From contig JACJXW010000006.1 in assembly GCA_020636405.1 (NCBI GenBank), positions 310,001 through 374,000 on the forward strand: a stretch of DNA of 64,000 nucleotides, written 5' to 3'. Each line of letters starts with the position of its first letter. The stretch's first letter is position 1. The notes under the pieces were generated by a model. It saw nothing but the letters and a program-made list of their open reading frames with translations, was not told where the DNA came from and ran no database searches. The DNA comes from Lewinellaceae bacterium (lineage in GTDB: Bacteria; Bacteroidota; Bacteroidia; Chitinophagales; Saprospiraceae). Both the position numbers and the translations under genes were made by a program. This document shows, piece by piece, positions 52,703-61,056 of the stretch.

Positions 52703-55306
52703 ATGAAATGGATTACACTCACAGCCCTATGCCTGATGTCTGCCCTGGCCTGGGCACAAACGGGTACGGTAACCGGTACGGTTACAGATGCCACAACAGG
52801 TGAGCCGCTGGTCGGCGCCAACGTTTATCTGAAAGGGGCCCGGTCTGGGACGGTAGCGGACCTGGACGGCGCTTTCACTCTTGTTGCGCCAGCCGGCGAC
52901 CAGGAAATCATTGCCTCTTATGTAGGCTATGCCGCTGTCTCCAGGCGGATCACCATTGCTGCCGGTGGAAAAATGAGCCTCAATTTTAGCCTGGCGCCCA
53001 CCCGCCTCCTCAGTGAAGAAATTGTCGTTTCGGCTTCTAGAAAGGCAGAAAAACTGACAAATGCTCCGGCGACGATCTCGGTGATCAATGCTCAGGCCAT
53101 TGCGGAGCTCCCCACGTTTAACGTGGCGGAATTGCTTGGCCGCCAAAAGGGAGTAGATTATGTCCGTTCCGGGGTATTGGGCATCGGGGTAAACGCCCGG
53201 GGTTTCAACAGCGCATTTAACCCCAAGAACCTGCAGGTCAATGATTCCCGCTTGTCGACTTTGGTGGCAACCGGCTTACCCTTCGGCGCTTTAAGTACTA
53301 CGGTAAAGGAAGACGTTGAACGCATTGAGGTGGTCCTCGGGCCTTCTTCTGCCTTATACGGGCCCAACGCCCACAACGGGCTGCTGAATACCATCACCAA
53401 GGACCCGCGCACCAGCCAGGGTACCACCATTGCCCTGGGTATAGGAAATCAGAATGTGCTGAGCACCCGCCTTCGCCATGCCACGAAGTTTAATGACAAG
53501 CTGGCCTTCAAACTAAGTGCAGAGTTTAGTCAGGGAACCGAATTTGACTTTACGGACACGGTTTATTACTTCAATACTGCTTTCGACAATGTGCTCTTTG
53601 GAGGGCCTGGCGATGGCAGCGCCGTAAAATACCACGCAGAACCCGAGTTGGAGATGGACCCCCGGTACAACTTTAGTTCCGGTAACCCTGGTAATATTTT
53701 CGGGGACGATGACAACCCCTACAACTTCAGCTCCATGAGAGGGGAGGCTGCCCTGTATTACACCGTCGCTCCTGGTAACGATATCATTCTTGCCTACGGG
53801 GGAAGCCAAAGCAACAATATCGGCAATACCAATGCCGGCCGCAACCTGATCAAAGACTGGCAGTTGCATTGGTTCCAGGCCAGGTATGTCTCTTCCCGTA
53901 TCTTCGCCCAGGCATACTACACCATTTCGAAAACGGAGGATACCTACGCGATGAACCAACGGACGCAGAACTTCTGGAGCTTCATCGATGCCGGATTTGA
54001 GCCTCAGGTGGCCTGGGACCGCTCCCTGAATGAGCAGTGGTTTGGAATCACGCCTCAAATTGGAATACCACTTAACCGGGGCTCCAATTTCAAAGATGAC
54101 TCCAACCGCTTCAATGCGGAAGTCCAGTACAACAATACCATTCAGGCCGCTGGCCTCGACTTTATCGTGGGGGCGCAGTTCCAACGAGATGTCGCCAATA
54201 GCAACGGGACTTACCTGCTGGATGCTGACGGGCCTATCGAGATCAACCAGCTAGGAGGCTATCTCCAGCTGGAACGGCAATTCGGCACCAATTTCAAGGC
54301 GGTGCTTGCCGCCCGCGCAGACAACCACGACCTCTATGGCTTTAACTTCATCCCCAAAGCAGCGCTGGTTTACTTTAATGACAACGGCGCCTGGCGCCTG
54401 ACCTATGGCAAAGGCATTGCCGCTCCGACCATTCTCAACCTGGAAGCCAATATTTTTGGAGGAGTGCTGCTTGGTAATGGAGAGGGCTTTACCTTATCGG
54501 ATGGTAGTAAGGTCGACGCATTGCAGGTGGAAACGATCCAAACCGTCGAGGTGGGCTACAAAGGTAAACTTTCCGAAAAACTCTTCTTTGACGCCAACGC
54601 TTACTACAACGTCTCTGAGAACTTCCTCAGCCCGGCGATCAATATCGCTACCAATGGCCGGACAGTCGTCCAGCGGGGCAACCAGGATATGAAGGAAGTG
54701 GTGCCGGGCACTCCGGACGCTGGGGCAGCGCTGGTCCTGACCTATGTTAATTTTGGCAGTGTCAATACTTATGGCTTTGATGCAGCGGCCAATTATTTGC
54801 TAACTGATGAGTTGTCGCTCAACCTGAATTATTCATTCTTTGATTACAGCCTGGATGAAAATGACCTGACCAACGATGGCAATAAAAATGGCGTCGTCGA
54901 CGAAAATGACCTGCCCATTAACACGCCAACCCATAAGCTTGGAGTGGGCTTGAATTACAGTGGCAAGAAGTTTTTCGCCACGCTGTTTGGCCGCTGGGTA
55001 GATACCTATGATTTCTTTTCCGGTATAAATGTCGCCGCAGCCACCAACCGAGACCTGATCTATGCCGGTTCTCCAGTGGTTGAAGGGCAGCGCGTTGGGC
55101 GTTCCTTTAACTACGGCCCATTGGGTGGGTTCTTCAACCTCGACCTGGGTGTGGGCTACCATATCAATGACTACTTGACGGTCTCCGGGCAGGTAGTCAA
55201 CGTGTTAGACCAGGAAGTTCGGGAGTTCGTTGCCTCGCCTCCCATCAGGCCACTCTATTCAATAGAAGTGAAAGTGAACTTGCCGGCTATCGGCGGTAAA
55301 AAGTGA
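52703..55306 (+). CDS. TonB-dependent receptor
   Basis: Encodes 867 residues with a signal peptide (about 1-18, ending SALAWAQ). A carboxypeptidase-regulatory-like domain follows (TGTVTDATTGEPLVGANVYL, to about 105), then a plug domain (about 115-235: EEIVVSASRKAEKLTNAPAT, VERIEVVLGPSSALYGPNAH, GLLNTITKDP) and a beta-barrel ending YSIEVKVNLP. No STN domain and no SusD partner. A hairpin-rich stretch (about 55313-55390) separates it from the KAS III-like gene. The ligand is unknown. Confidence 0.9.
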   Translation: MKWITLTALCLMSALAWAQTGTVTGTVTDATTGEPLVGANVYLKGARSGTVADLDGAFTLVAPAGDQEIIASYVGYAAVSRRITIAAGGKMSLNFSLAPTRLLSEEIVVSASRKAEKLTNAPATISVINAQAIAELPTFNVAELLGRQKGVDYVRSGVLGIGVNARGFNSAFNPKNLQVNDSRLSTLVATGLPFGALSTTVKEDVERIEVVLGPSSALYGPNAHNGLLNTITKDPRTSQGTTIALGIGNQNVLSTRLRHATKFNDKLAFKLSAEFSQGTEFDFTDTVYYFNTAFDNVLFGGPGDGSAVKYHAEPELEMDPRYNFSSGNPGNIFGDDDNPYNFSSMRGEAALYYTVAPGNDIILAYGGSQSNNIGNTNAGRNLIKDWQLHWFQARYVSSRIFAQAYYTISKTEDTYAMNQRTQNFWSFIDAGFEPQVAWDRSLNEQWFGITPQIGIPLNRGSNFKDDSNRFNAEVQYNNTIQAAGLDFIVGAQFQRDVANSNGTYLLDADGPIEINQLGGYLQLERQFGTNFKAVLAARADNHDLYGFNFIPKAALVYFNDNGAWRLTYGKGIAAPTILNLEANIFGGVLLGNGEGFTLSDGSKVDALQVETIQTVEVGYKGKLSEKLFFDANAYYNVSENFLSPAINIATNGRTVVQRGNQDMKEVVPGTPDAGAALVLTYVNFGSVNTYGFDAAANYLLTDELSLNLNYSFFDYSLDENDLTNDGNKNGVVDENDLPINTPTHKLGVGLNYSGKKFFATLFGRWVDTYDFFSGINVAAATNRDLIYAGSPVVEGQRVGRSFNYGPLGGFFNLDLGVGYHINDYLTVSGQVVNVLDQEVREFVASPPIRPLYSIEVKVNLPAIGGKK

Positions 55307-55408
55307 TGAATTGACTGAATGAGGGAAGGAATGAAGGTGTGATGGGGCCGAAACGCCCATTCATCATTCCTCCATTCCTTCCATCAATCATTCCTTAAGG
55401 AAAATAAC

Positions 55409-56398
55409 ATGCGCAACGCAGTGATCCTTTCCACCGGCGCCTATGCCCCGGAAAGAGTGATCCCCAATTCTTATTTTAATGAATTGCTGGGCGAGGATGT
55501 TGATGCCTGGCTACGCGAGAACGTTGAGATCTATGAGCGCCGCTGGTGCAAAGAGGGAGAAAGCACCGCCGATCTGTCGGAGCACGCCGCACGGCAAGCG
55601 TTGGAGCGCGCTGGCCTTCACCCTCGTGACCTCGACCTGATCATCGTCTCCACCGATACGCCTGAATATGTCTCTCCTTCAACGGCTTCCGTAGTTGAAC
55701 ACCGCCTGGGCGCCGAGAACGCCGGAACTTTTGACGTCAACACCGCCTGTGCCGGTTTTGTAACGGCTCTGGATATCGGGTCAAAATACATCCGTGCCGA
55801 TGATCAGTACAATTATGTTATGGTTATCGGCGCTTACGCCATGAGTAAGTACCTCAATATGGGGGACAAAAAGACGGTCACCCTCTTCGCTGACGGGGCG
55901 GGGGCGGTCATTCTTAAAGCTGAGGACACCAAAGAACGTGGCTTTTTGGCCAGCGAACTGTTATCGGAAGGCCAGTACCACGATTGGATGGGCATCTATG
56001 CCGGCGGCACTTTCCGGCCGGTCAGCGCCGAGGCCATCTCCCAAAATGAACACCTGCTCCAATTCGTAAAGAAATTCCCCAAGGAGCTCAATCCCGAGAT
56101 CTGGACGCAGATGGTAGAACGCCTGTGTCAGCGCATCCACACGACACCGGATGAGGCCGATCATTTTTTTATCACCCAGATCAACATCAACAGCATTCGG
56201 GAAACCATGGATAAATTGGGGCAACCCCACGAAAAAGCCCACACCGTGATGCACTACTATGGCTATACCGGTTCGGCCTGTATTCCCATGGCTTTCAACG
56301 ATGCCTGGGAAAAAGGCAAATTAAATGCCGGAGATTTAGTATTTTTCATCGGCTCGGGTGGAGGGCTGGCCTTTGCTAGCGCAGCTTTCCGCCTTTAA
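55409..56398 (+). CDS. KAS III (FabH)-like protein with altered active site
   Basis: Encodes 329 residues with the thiolase-like fold of beta-ketoacyl-ACP synthase III: ASTASVVEHRLG-type N-terminal core, the nucleophile Cys in NTACAGFVTAL (about 115) and a C-terminal FIGSGGGLAFASAAFRL. The other two catalytic residues of FabH are replaced. The PHQAN motif reads ITQIN (His to Thr) and the HGNTSAAS motif reads YGYTGSAC (Asn to Tyr). Decarboxylative condensation needs His and Asn, so this protein may instead transfer or hydrolyse acyl groups, or use a different acceptor. An acyl-CoA ligase gene follows after 80 bases. Confidence 0.85.
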   Translation: MRNAVILSTGAYAPERVIPNSYFNELLGEDVDAWLRENVEIYERRWCKEGESTADLSEHAARQALERAGLHPRDLDLIIVSTDTPEYVSPSTASVVEHRLGAENAGTFDVNTACAGFVTALDIGSKYIRADDQYNYVMVIGAYAMSKYLNMGDKKTVTLFADGAGAVILKAEDTKERGFLASELLSEGQYHDWMGIYAGGTFRPVSAEAISQNEHLLQFVKKFPKELNPEIWTQMVERLCQRIHTTPDEADHFFITQININSIRETMDKLGQPHEKAHTVMHYYGYTGSACIPMAFNDAWEKGKLNAGDLVFFIGSGGGLAFASAAFRL

Positions 56399-56478
56399 AG
56401 GTTGTCAGTTGCTGGTTGACGGTTGTTTGTTGCCTGACTGACAACCAACAACATACAACCAACAACCCAATAACACCA

Positions 56479-57993
56479 ATGCGCCAACCACAACAAGACT
56501 GGATTGCCAAATGGGCCCTCTACAGCCCCAATAAAGTTGCCGTAAAAGAATTTGAGTCCGGACACAGCTTCACCTACGGCGAGCTCGACCGGCTGGGCAA
56601 TCGCCTGGCCTTTCACCTGCGGGATCATTACGGGGTGGAAAAAGGCAGCCGCATCGCCATCCTGGCGGAGAACTGCCTGGAGTATATCGCCCTTTTTGCC
56701 GCTGCCCAGAAGATGGGCTGTATACTGGTGCCGATGAACTACCGCCTGGCCAGCGCTGAGATCGACTACCTGCTCCGCGATTCAAAACCCTCTTTGGCCA
56801 TTTGCGAGAAAAAGTTTGCTCCTCTTCTACAGGGAGCCCCCTCCTTTGCCAGCATCCCGTATTTTTTGCCGTTGGAAGAGCTCTCCACTTTTTGCCACAG
56901 GGAAAAGGCGGGTAATGGCGAAGCCATCTTCCCCCTGCAGCAGGTAGAGGAGGACGACCCCATTTTTATACTTTATACCTCAGGGACGACCGGTTTTCCA
57001 AAGGGCGCCATTTACAGCCACAAGATGCTTTTCTGGAACAGCATCAATACGGCCATCAGCCTGATCGTCAATACGGAAAGCCGGACGGTAAATGTCATGC
57101 CCCCCTTCCATACTGGAGGCTGGAATGTACTCACCACGCCTTTCCTCCATCATGGCGCCTATACCTGTATGGTGAAAAAATTCGACGCATCAACGGTGCT
57201 CCGGTTGCTGCAGGAAGAGCAGGTGACCCTCTTCATGGGGGTGCCCACCATGCTCAGGATGATGGCCGAAGTACCGGAATTCGAGGAGGCTACCTTTCCG
57301 GGCCTTTACTACATTATCGTCGGTGGAGAGCCTATGCCGATCCCGCTCATCGAAGTTTGGGAGTACAATAAGGGCGTGGCCATCCGGCAGGGCTATGGAA
57401 TGACAGAGGTAGGCCCAAATTTGACCTCTCTTCACCAGAACGATGCCATCCGGAAAAAAGGGTCGATCGGGCGGCCTAATTTTTATGTGGAAACCAGGAT
57501 CGTGGACATCAACGGACAGGAACAACCCGTCGATGAGGCCGGAGAGTTGCTGCTCCGGGGCCCTATGGTCACACCGGGCTACTGGCGTAATGAGGAGGCC
57601 ACCCGCAAAGCTATTGTCGACGGTTGGTTTCACACCGGCGATATGGTCCGCCTCGATGAAGAGGGCTATCTTTTTGTCGTCGACCGCATCAAAAACATGT
57701 TCATTTCCGGTGGGGAGAACGTTTATCCGGCAGAGGTGGAACGGGTGCTGCTGAGTCACGGAGGAGTAGCTGAAGCTGCCGTAGTAGGTGTTCCTGATGC
57801 GAAATGGGGAGAAGTGGGCAAGGCTTTTGTCGTACCGAAATCCGGCATGCGCATGGCAGAGGACGAGCTGATGGCTTACTGCCAAAGCATGCTGGCGCGG
57901 TTTAAAGTGCCTAAGTATATTATTTTCGTAGATGAACTGCCAAAGAACGACACGGGAAAGATCAACCGGGCAGCGCTGAAGCAGTTGGCCTGA
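56479..57993 (+). CDS. Acyl-CoA synthetase (AMP-forming), FadD-like
   Basis: 504 residues from the ATG at 56479; the frame extends upstream, but the longer start lies in a low-complexity GTTG/CAAC-rich spacer with a GGTTGTCAG inverted repeat. All adenylate-forming motifs are present: the P-loop FILYTSGTTGFPKGAIYSH (about 158-176), GYGMTEVGPN, GWFHTGDMVRLDEEG, DRIKNMFISGGENVYPAEVE and the catalytic Lys in NDTGKINRAALK. It activates a carboxylic acid, probably a fatty acid, to its CoA thioester. It lies between the KAS III-like gene and a P-loop/DRTGG gene, all in one direction, suggesting a joint lipid or acyl pathway. Confidence 0.9.
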   Translation: MRQPQQDWIAKWALYSPNKVAVKEFESGHSFTYGELDRLGNRLAFHLRDHYGVEKGSRIAILAENCLEYIALFAAAQKMGCILVPMNYRLASAEIDYLLRDSKPSLAICEKKFAPLLQGAPSFASIPYFLPLEELSTFCHREKAGNGEAIFPLQQVEEDDPIFILYTSGTTGFPKGAIYSHKMLFWNSINTAISLIVNTESRTVNVMPPFHTGGWNVLTTPFLHHGAYTCMVKKFDASTVLRLLQEEQVTLFMGVPTMLRMMAEVPEFEEATFPGLYYIIVGGEPMPIPLIEVWEYNKGVAIRQGYGMTEVGPNLTSLHQNDAIRKKGSIGRPNFYVETRIVDINGQEQPVDEAGELLLRGPMVTPGYWRNEEATRKAIVDGWFHTGDMVRLDEEGYLFVVDRIKNMFISGGENVYPAEVERVLLSHGGVAEAAVVGVPDAKWGEVGKAFVVPKSGMRMAEDELMAYCQSMLARFKVPKYIIFVDELPKNDTGKINRAALKQLA

Positions 57994-58069
57994 GCGGGCC
58001 ATTAATGAAGACAGGGATTGGGAAAATCTCCGTAAACGGTTAACTTGAGCGTTGTTCAAAAAAAACGCC

Positions 58070-59206
58070 ATGAAGAAGATCTATGTTGCTGCTACCGGCC
58101 AACACGTCGGAAAAACGACCTCTACCCTGGGCCTGGTGTCCAATCTTCGGGCAAGAGGATTCCAGACCGGCTATTGCAAACCGGTGGGGCAGGAATACCT
58201 GACCGTAGACGGCAAGATCGCCGATAAAGACGCGGTTCTTTTTGCTCAGGTGGTGGGCTTCGATATCATCCCCGAAATACACAGCCCTGTGGTCCTGGCT
58301 CGGGGGGCGACCAAAGCCTTCCTGGACGATCCTTCTCAATTCCACTATGAATCCCTCCTGCAGGGTGCAGCCTCCCAATTGGAGGCAGTTAATGATATAA
58401 TGGTCTATGAAGGTACTGGCCACCCGGGAGTGGGCAGTGTGGTCAACTTATCCAATGCAGATGTGGCGGAACTGCTCGGGGCGGGCATCATTATGGTCGT
58501 AGAGGGAGGCGTAGGCCGAACCATCGACCGGTTGCATATGAGCACGGCCCTTTTCCGGGAGAAAAACCTGCCGATGCTGGGGATCATCGTCAATAAGGTC
58601 ATTCCCGAAAAGCGGGAGGAGATCCAGCATTACCTCTCCCTGAAACTGGGCCAGATGGGCATGCCGCTCCTGGGCGTTGTACCTTACGACCGGTCGCTGT
58701 CGTTCCCTATAATGGAAACCATCAACCAGGCGGTCAACGGCAAGGTGATCGTCAATGAGCACCGCCTGTCCAATCGGGTGGAAGACATCATCGCCGGCTC
58801 CCTGGTCGATATCGATGAATTCAATACCTTCCGCAATATCCTCCTGGTGGTCAGTTACAAACGCCTGGCGGAGGCCATTGACAAGATCCACGCTATCGCC
58901 AAAGTGAAAAAACTGGCCCGCTCTCCTCTTTCCGGAGTGATCGTCACCGGCGATGGCCGGCATGAGAACTGGTACAAACTGGAGGACATTCGCCACCCCT
59001 ACCTGCTCGACCATGAGATCCCTATTCTGACTACCATCCTGGATACTTATGGTTCTGTGGTCAAGATCAGCCGCATCGAAGTGAAGATCAATACCCGTAC
59101 CCCCTGGAAGGTCAAAAAGGCGATTTCCCTGATCCGGGACCATGTCGACTTTGAACTTCTGCTCGAACGCCTCGATATTCTTGAAAGAGGTGGGCAATTG
59201 AAGTGA
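58070..59206 (+). CDS. P-loop (AAA_26) and DRTGG-domain protein
   Basis: About 378 residues from the ATG at 58070 (MKKIYVAATGQHVGKTT). The N-terminal half is a dethiobiotin-synthetase-like P-loop domain with Walker A TGQHVGKTT, as in the N-terminus of long phosphotransacetylases. The C-terminal half (about 210-350) resembles a DRTGG domain, with RLSNRVEDIIAGSL, LSGVIVTGDGRHENW and IPILTTILDTYGSVVKI. There is no phosphotransacetylase catalytic domain. Such stand-alone proteins may sense nucleotides or acyl phosphates; function is not established. It ends the three-gene group with the KAS III-like protein and ligase (76-base gap). Confidence 0.8.
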   Translation: MKKIYVAATGQHVGKTTSTLGLVSNLRARGFQTGYCKPVGQEYLTVDGKIADKDAVLFAQVVGFDIIPEIHSPVVLARGATKAFLDDPSQFHYESLLQGAASQLEAVNDIMVYEGTGHPGVGSVVNLSNADVAELLGAGIIMVVEGGVGRTIDRLHMSTALFREKNLPMLGIIVNKVIPEKREEIQHYLSLKLGQMGMPLLGVVPYDRSLSFPIMETINQAVNGKVIVNEHRLSNRVEDIIAGSLVDIDEFNTFRNILLVVSYKRLAEAIDKIHAIAKVKKLARSPLSGVIVTGDGRHENWYKLEDIRHPYLLDHEIPILTTILDTYGSVVKISRIEVKINTRTPWKVKKAISLIRDHVDFELLLERLDILERGGQLK

Positions 59207-59250
59207 GGCGCGTGCAGGAACTTTCTCCAGTTTTGTTATCTTAGTAATCC

Positions 59251-59357
59251 TTAAAAAATAAGGTCACTGATCTTGAAATGTGGGGAAGGCTGGAAGCACG
59301 TTAGGGCTGAAGGCGAGCTACATTTCAAGATCTCCAAGCAGTGAACTTATTTTTTAA
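59251..59357. repeat. Long imperfect inverted repeat (about 31-bp stem)
   Basis: The outer arms at 59251-59269 and 59339-59357 (19 bases, one mismatch) and inner arms GATCTTGAAATGT (59269-59281) / ACATTTCAAGATC (59320-59332) form a stem of about 31 pairs with a six-base bulge and a 38-base loop. Similarity continues a few bases further on both sides. It occupies the gap between two plus-strand genes and codes for nothing. A miniature inverted-repeat element, an RNA hairpin or a strong terminator are all possible; the right arm ends in a run of six T. Confidence 0.6.
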
Positions 59358-59387
59358 TCACTACTTAGGTGGAAACACGATATTTTT

Positions 59388-60227
59388 ATGGCTATCCTCA
59401 TCATTGGCGCGACCGGCAATATCGGAAGGAACCTCGTCGGCACCCTTCTGGAGAGCCGGCAACAACTCTTGCTGGGCGTTCGCGAACCAGAGCAGGCGCG
59501 GGACATCTGGCAGTTTCGCGCTCATTATATCCCATTTGACTTCCGGGCGCCGGAAACTTTCGAGCCGGCCCTGAGCCAGGTGGAACGGTGCTTTTTTATC
59601 GCTCCACATGACAATCCAGTGCCTTCGGTAAAATTGTTCCTTCAGCATGCCCGGCACCTCAAACAGCTGACCTTCAGTTCCGGGCGTACTACCGGTGGGG
59701 TGGAAGGCAAACCCCTCAACACCATTGAGAAAATGATCTGGGAAAGCTTCATTCCGGCAACCATCCTGCGGCCGGGCTGGTTCATGCAGAACTTTACGGG
59801 CTGGATCGGGGATGACATTCGCGGGGAACGAAAGATCGTCCTGCCCGCCGGCGGCTCCAAAACGGCCTTCATCGATGTGCGGGACATTGCTGAAGTAGCT
59901 GCGCTTACGCTCATCCACGGCGGCCATACCGGCCATACCTATGAGCTGGTCAGCGATGAGGCTTTCGACCATTATCAGGTAGCCGGTATGATCAGCCGGG
60001 CTATTGGCGAACAGGTGGATTACCTGCCATTGGATCCTATGGATTACATCAAGCGGATGATGAAAAAAGGCTGGCCCAGAGACATTGCCGAACATACCGT
60101 GGAGCTGTACCGGCTGGTCATGGAAGGATTAGAAGCGGAAACTACGCCCGATGTGGAAGAGATCCTGGGACGCAAGCCCCGCCGCCTGGGAGATTTTATC
60201 GAGGAGCACAAAGAGGCATTCAAATAA
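59388..60227 (+). CDS. NmrA-like NAD(P)-binding oxidoreductase
   Basis: Encodes 279 residues with an N-terminal Rossmann fingerprint MAILIIGATGNIGRNLVGTL (G-x-x-G-x-x-G) and the layout of atypical short-chain dehydrogenases of the NmrA/HSCARG type: LKQLTFSSGRTTGG, IPATILRPGWFMQNF, AFIDVRDIAEVAAL and GHTYELVSDEAF. The canonical YxxxK catalytic pair is not evident, as in many NmrA relatives, so it may be a quinone/NADPH-dependent reductase or a redox sensor. It stands alone after the long inverted repeat. Confidence 0.85.
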   Translation: MAILIIGATGNIGRNLVGTLLESRQQLLLGVREPEQARDIWQFRAHYIPFDFRAPETFEPALSQVERCFFIAPHDNPVPSVKLFLQHARHLKQLTFSSGRTTGGVEGKPLNTIEKMIWESFIPATILRPGWFMQNFTGWIGDDIRGERKIVLPAGGSKTAFIDVRDIAEVAALTLIHGGHTGHTYELVSDEAFDHYQVAGMISRAIGEQVDYLPLDPMDYIKRMMKKGWPRDIAEHTVELYRLVMEGLEAETTPDVEEILGRKPRRLGDFIEEHKEAFK

Positions 60228-60272
60228 GCAATGAACTTCTTCTTAGAACTTATTTCCTTGACGAGGGGCTGA

Positions 60273-60602
60273 TTTCACCTTATTTTTATACAATACGCCT
60301 ATGCGGTTGCGGAGGACTATATTCTGATGTCCGCCATTCAGCGCCGTACCACTGACGGAGAAGAGGGGATGAACCGGGCAATGGGCTACCTCGAGCAAGC
60401 GGGGCTGTACGCCCGAGGCCTGCCCAATGAGTTTTTCGTGGAAAAAGCCCTGGTGCACCTGCGCCTGGGACAGAGAGCAGAGGCCCGCACCGCTCTGGAA
60501 ACTTACCAGGAGCAGGAACCCTATCTGCCCGCCAGCAGTGAACAGGAGAGCGCCCTGCAATGGTGGGTGAGGAATATGCTGGAGAAAGTGGAGCGGATGT
60601 AA
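60273..60602 (+). pseudogene. Fragment of a TPR-like protein
   Basis: The frame is open from 60273 to the TAA at 60600-60602, with the first ATG at 60327 (91 residues). The sequence reads like the last one or two helical repeats of a larger TPR protein (MNRAMGYLEQAGLYARGLP, EFFVEKALVHLRLGQRAEA). Codons before the ATG (YAVAEDYILM) look equally protein-like but have no start. A truncated remnant is the simplest reading, though a small genuine protein from the ATG cannot be excluded. Confidence 0.45.
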
Positions 60603-60645
60603 GTAAATGCGATGAAATAACATTTCCCAATAAATCCCGATTACT

Positions 60646-61056
60646 ATGAAAAATTTATTCTTCTGGAGCCTGTTGCTGCTCCTGATCACCGGCTGCCCGC
60701 CGGAACAGCCCGTTTCAAAAGTGTTGGAAGTCAAATACGGCGAAACGGTTGATGTGCCCGGCGAGCAATTGAAAGTCACCTTCACAGCAGCCGGCGACAG
60801 CCGCTGCCCTAAGGATGTACAGTGCATTACCGCCGGAGAGGCCAAAGTCACCCTCGGTGTTGAAAAAGATGGCGTCAGCGAAAACATCGAGCTGATAGCA
60901 AAGGGCCTGTGTTACGAAGAAGACGGTACCTGTGGCAGTGAAGCCACTGCTTTGGGTTATCGTTTCCGGTTGTATTCCCTGAACCCTTACCCCGAGCAGA
61001 ACGTGATGCCGAACCCCGAGGATTATGTGGTGAAGGTAGAATACGCTGTATTATAG
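60646..61056 (+). CDS. Small lipoprotein with paired-Cys motif
   Basis: Encodes 136 residues with a lipobox (LLITGC, Cys about 17). The mature part is beta-rich, with a CPKDVQC motif in SRCPKDVQCITAGEAKV and a second pair in LCYEEDGTCGSEA. Four Cys in two pairs suggest disulphides in the periplasm. Similar short lipoproteins with an RCPxDVxC motif are common in Bacteroidota but have no assigned role that I know. It is convergent with rtcA, overlapping its end by six bases. Confidence 0.75.
   Translation: MKNLFFWSLLLLLITGCPPEQPVSKVLEVKYGETVDVPGEQLKVTFTAAGDSRCPKDVQCITAGEAKVTLGVEKDGVSENIELIAKGLCYEEDGTCGSEATALGYRFRLYSLNPYPEQNVMPNPEDYVVKVEYAVL

Noticed and set aside
55409..60227. OleABCD-type olefin pathway
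   Set aside because: There is a thiolase-fold protein, an AMP ligase and a Rossmann reductase, but no OleB hydrolase. The KAS-like protein lacks the His and Asn of OleA, and the reductase is NmrA-like.
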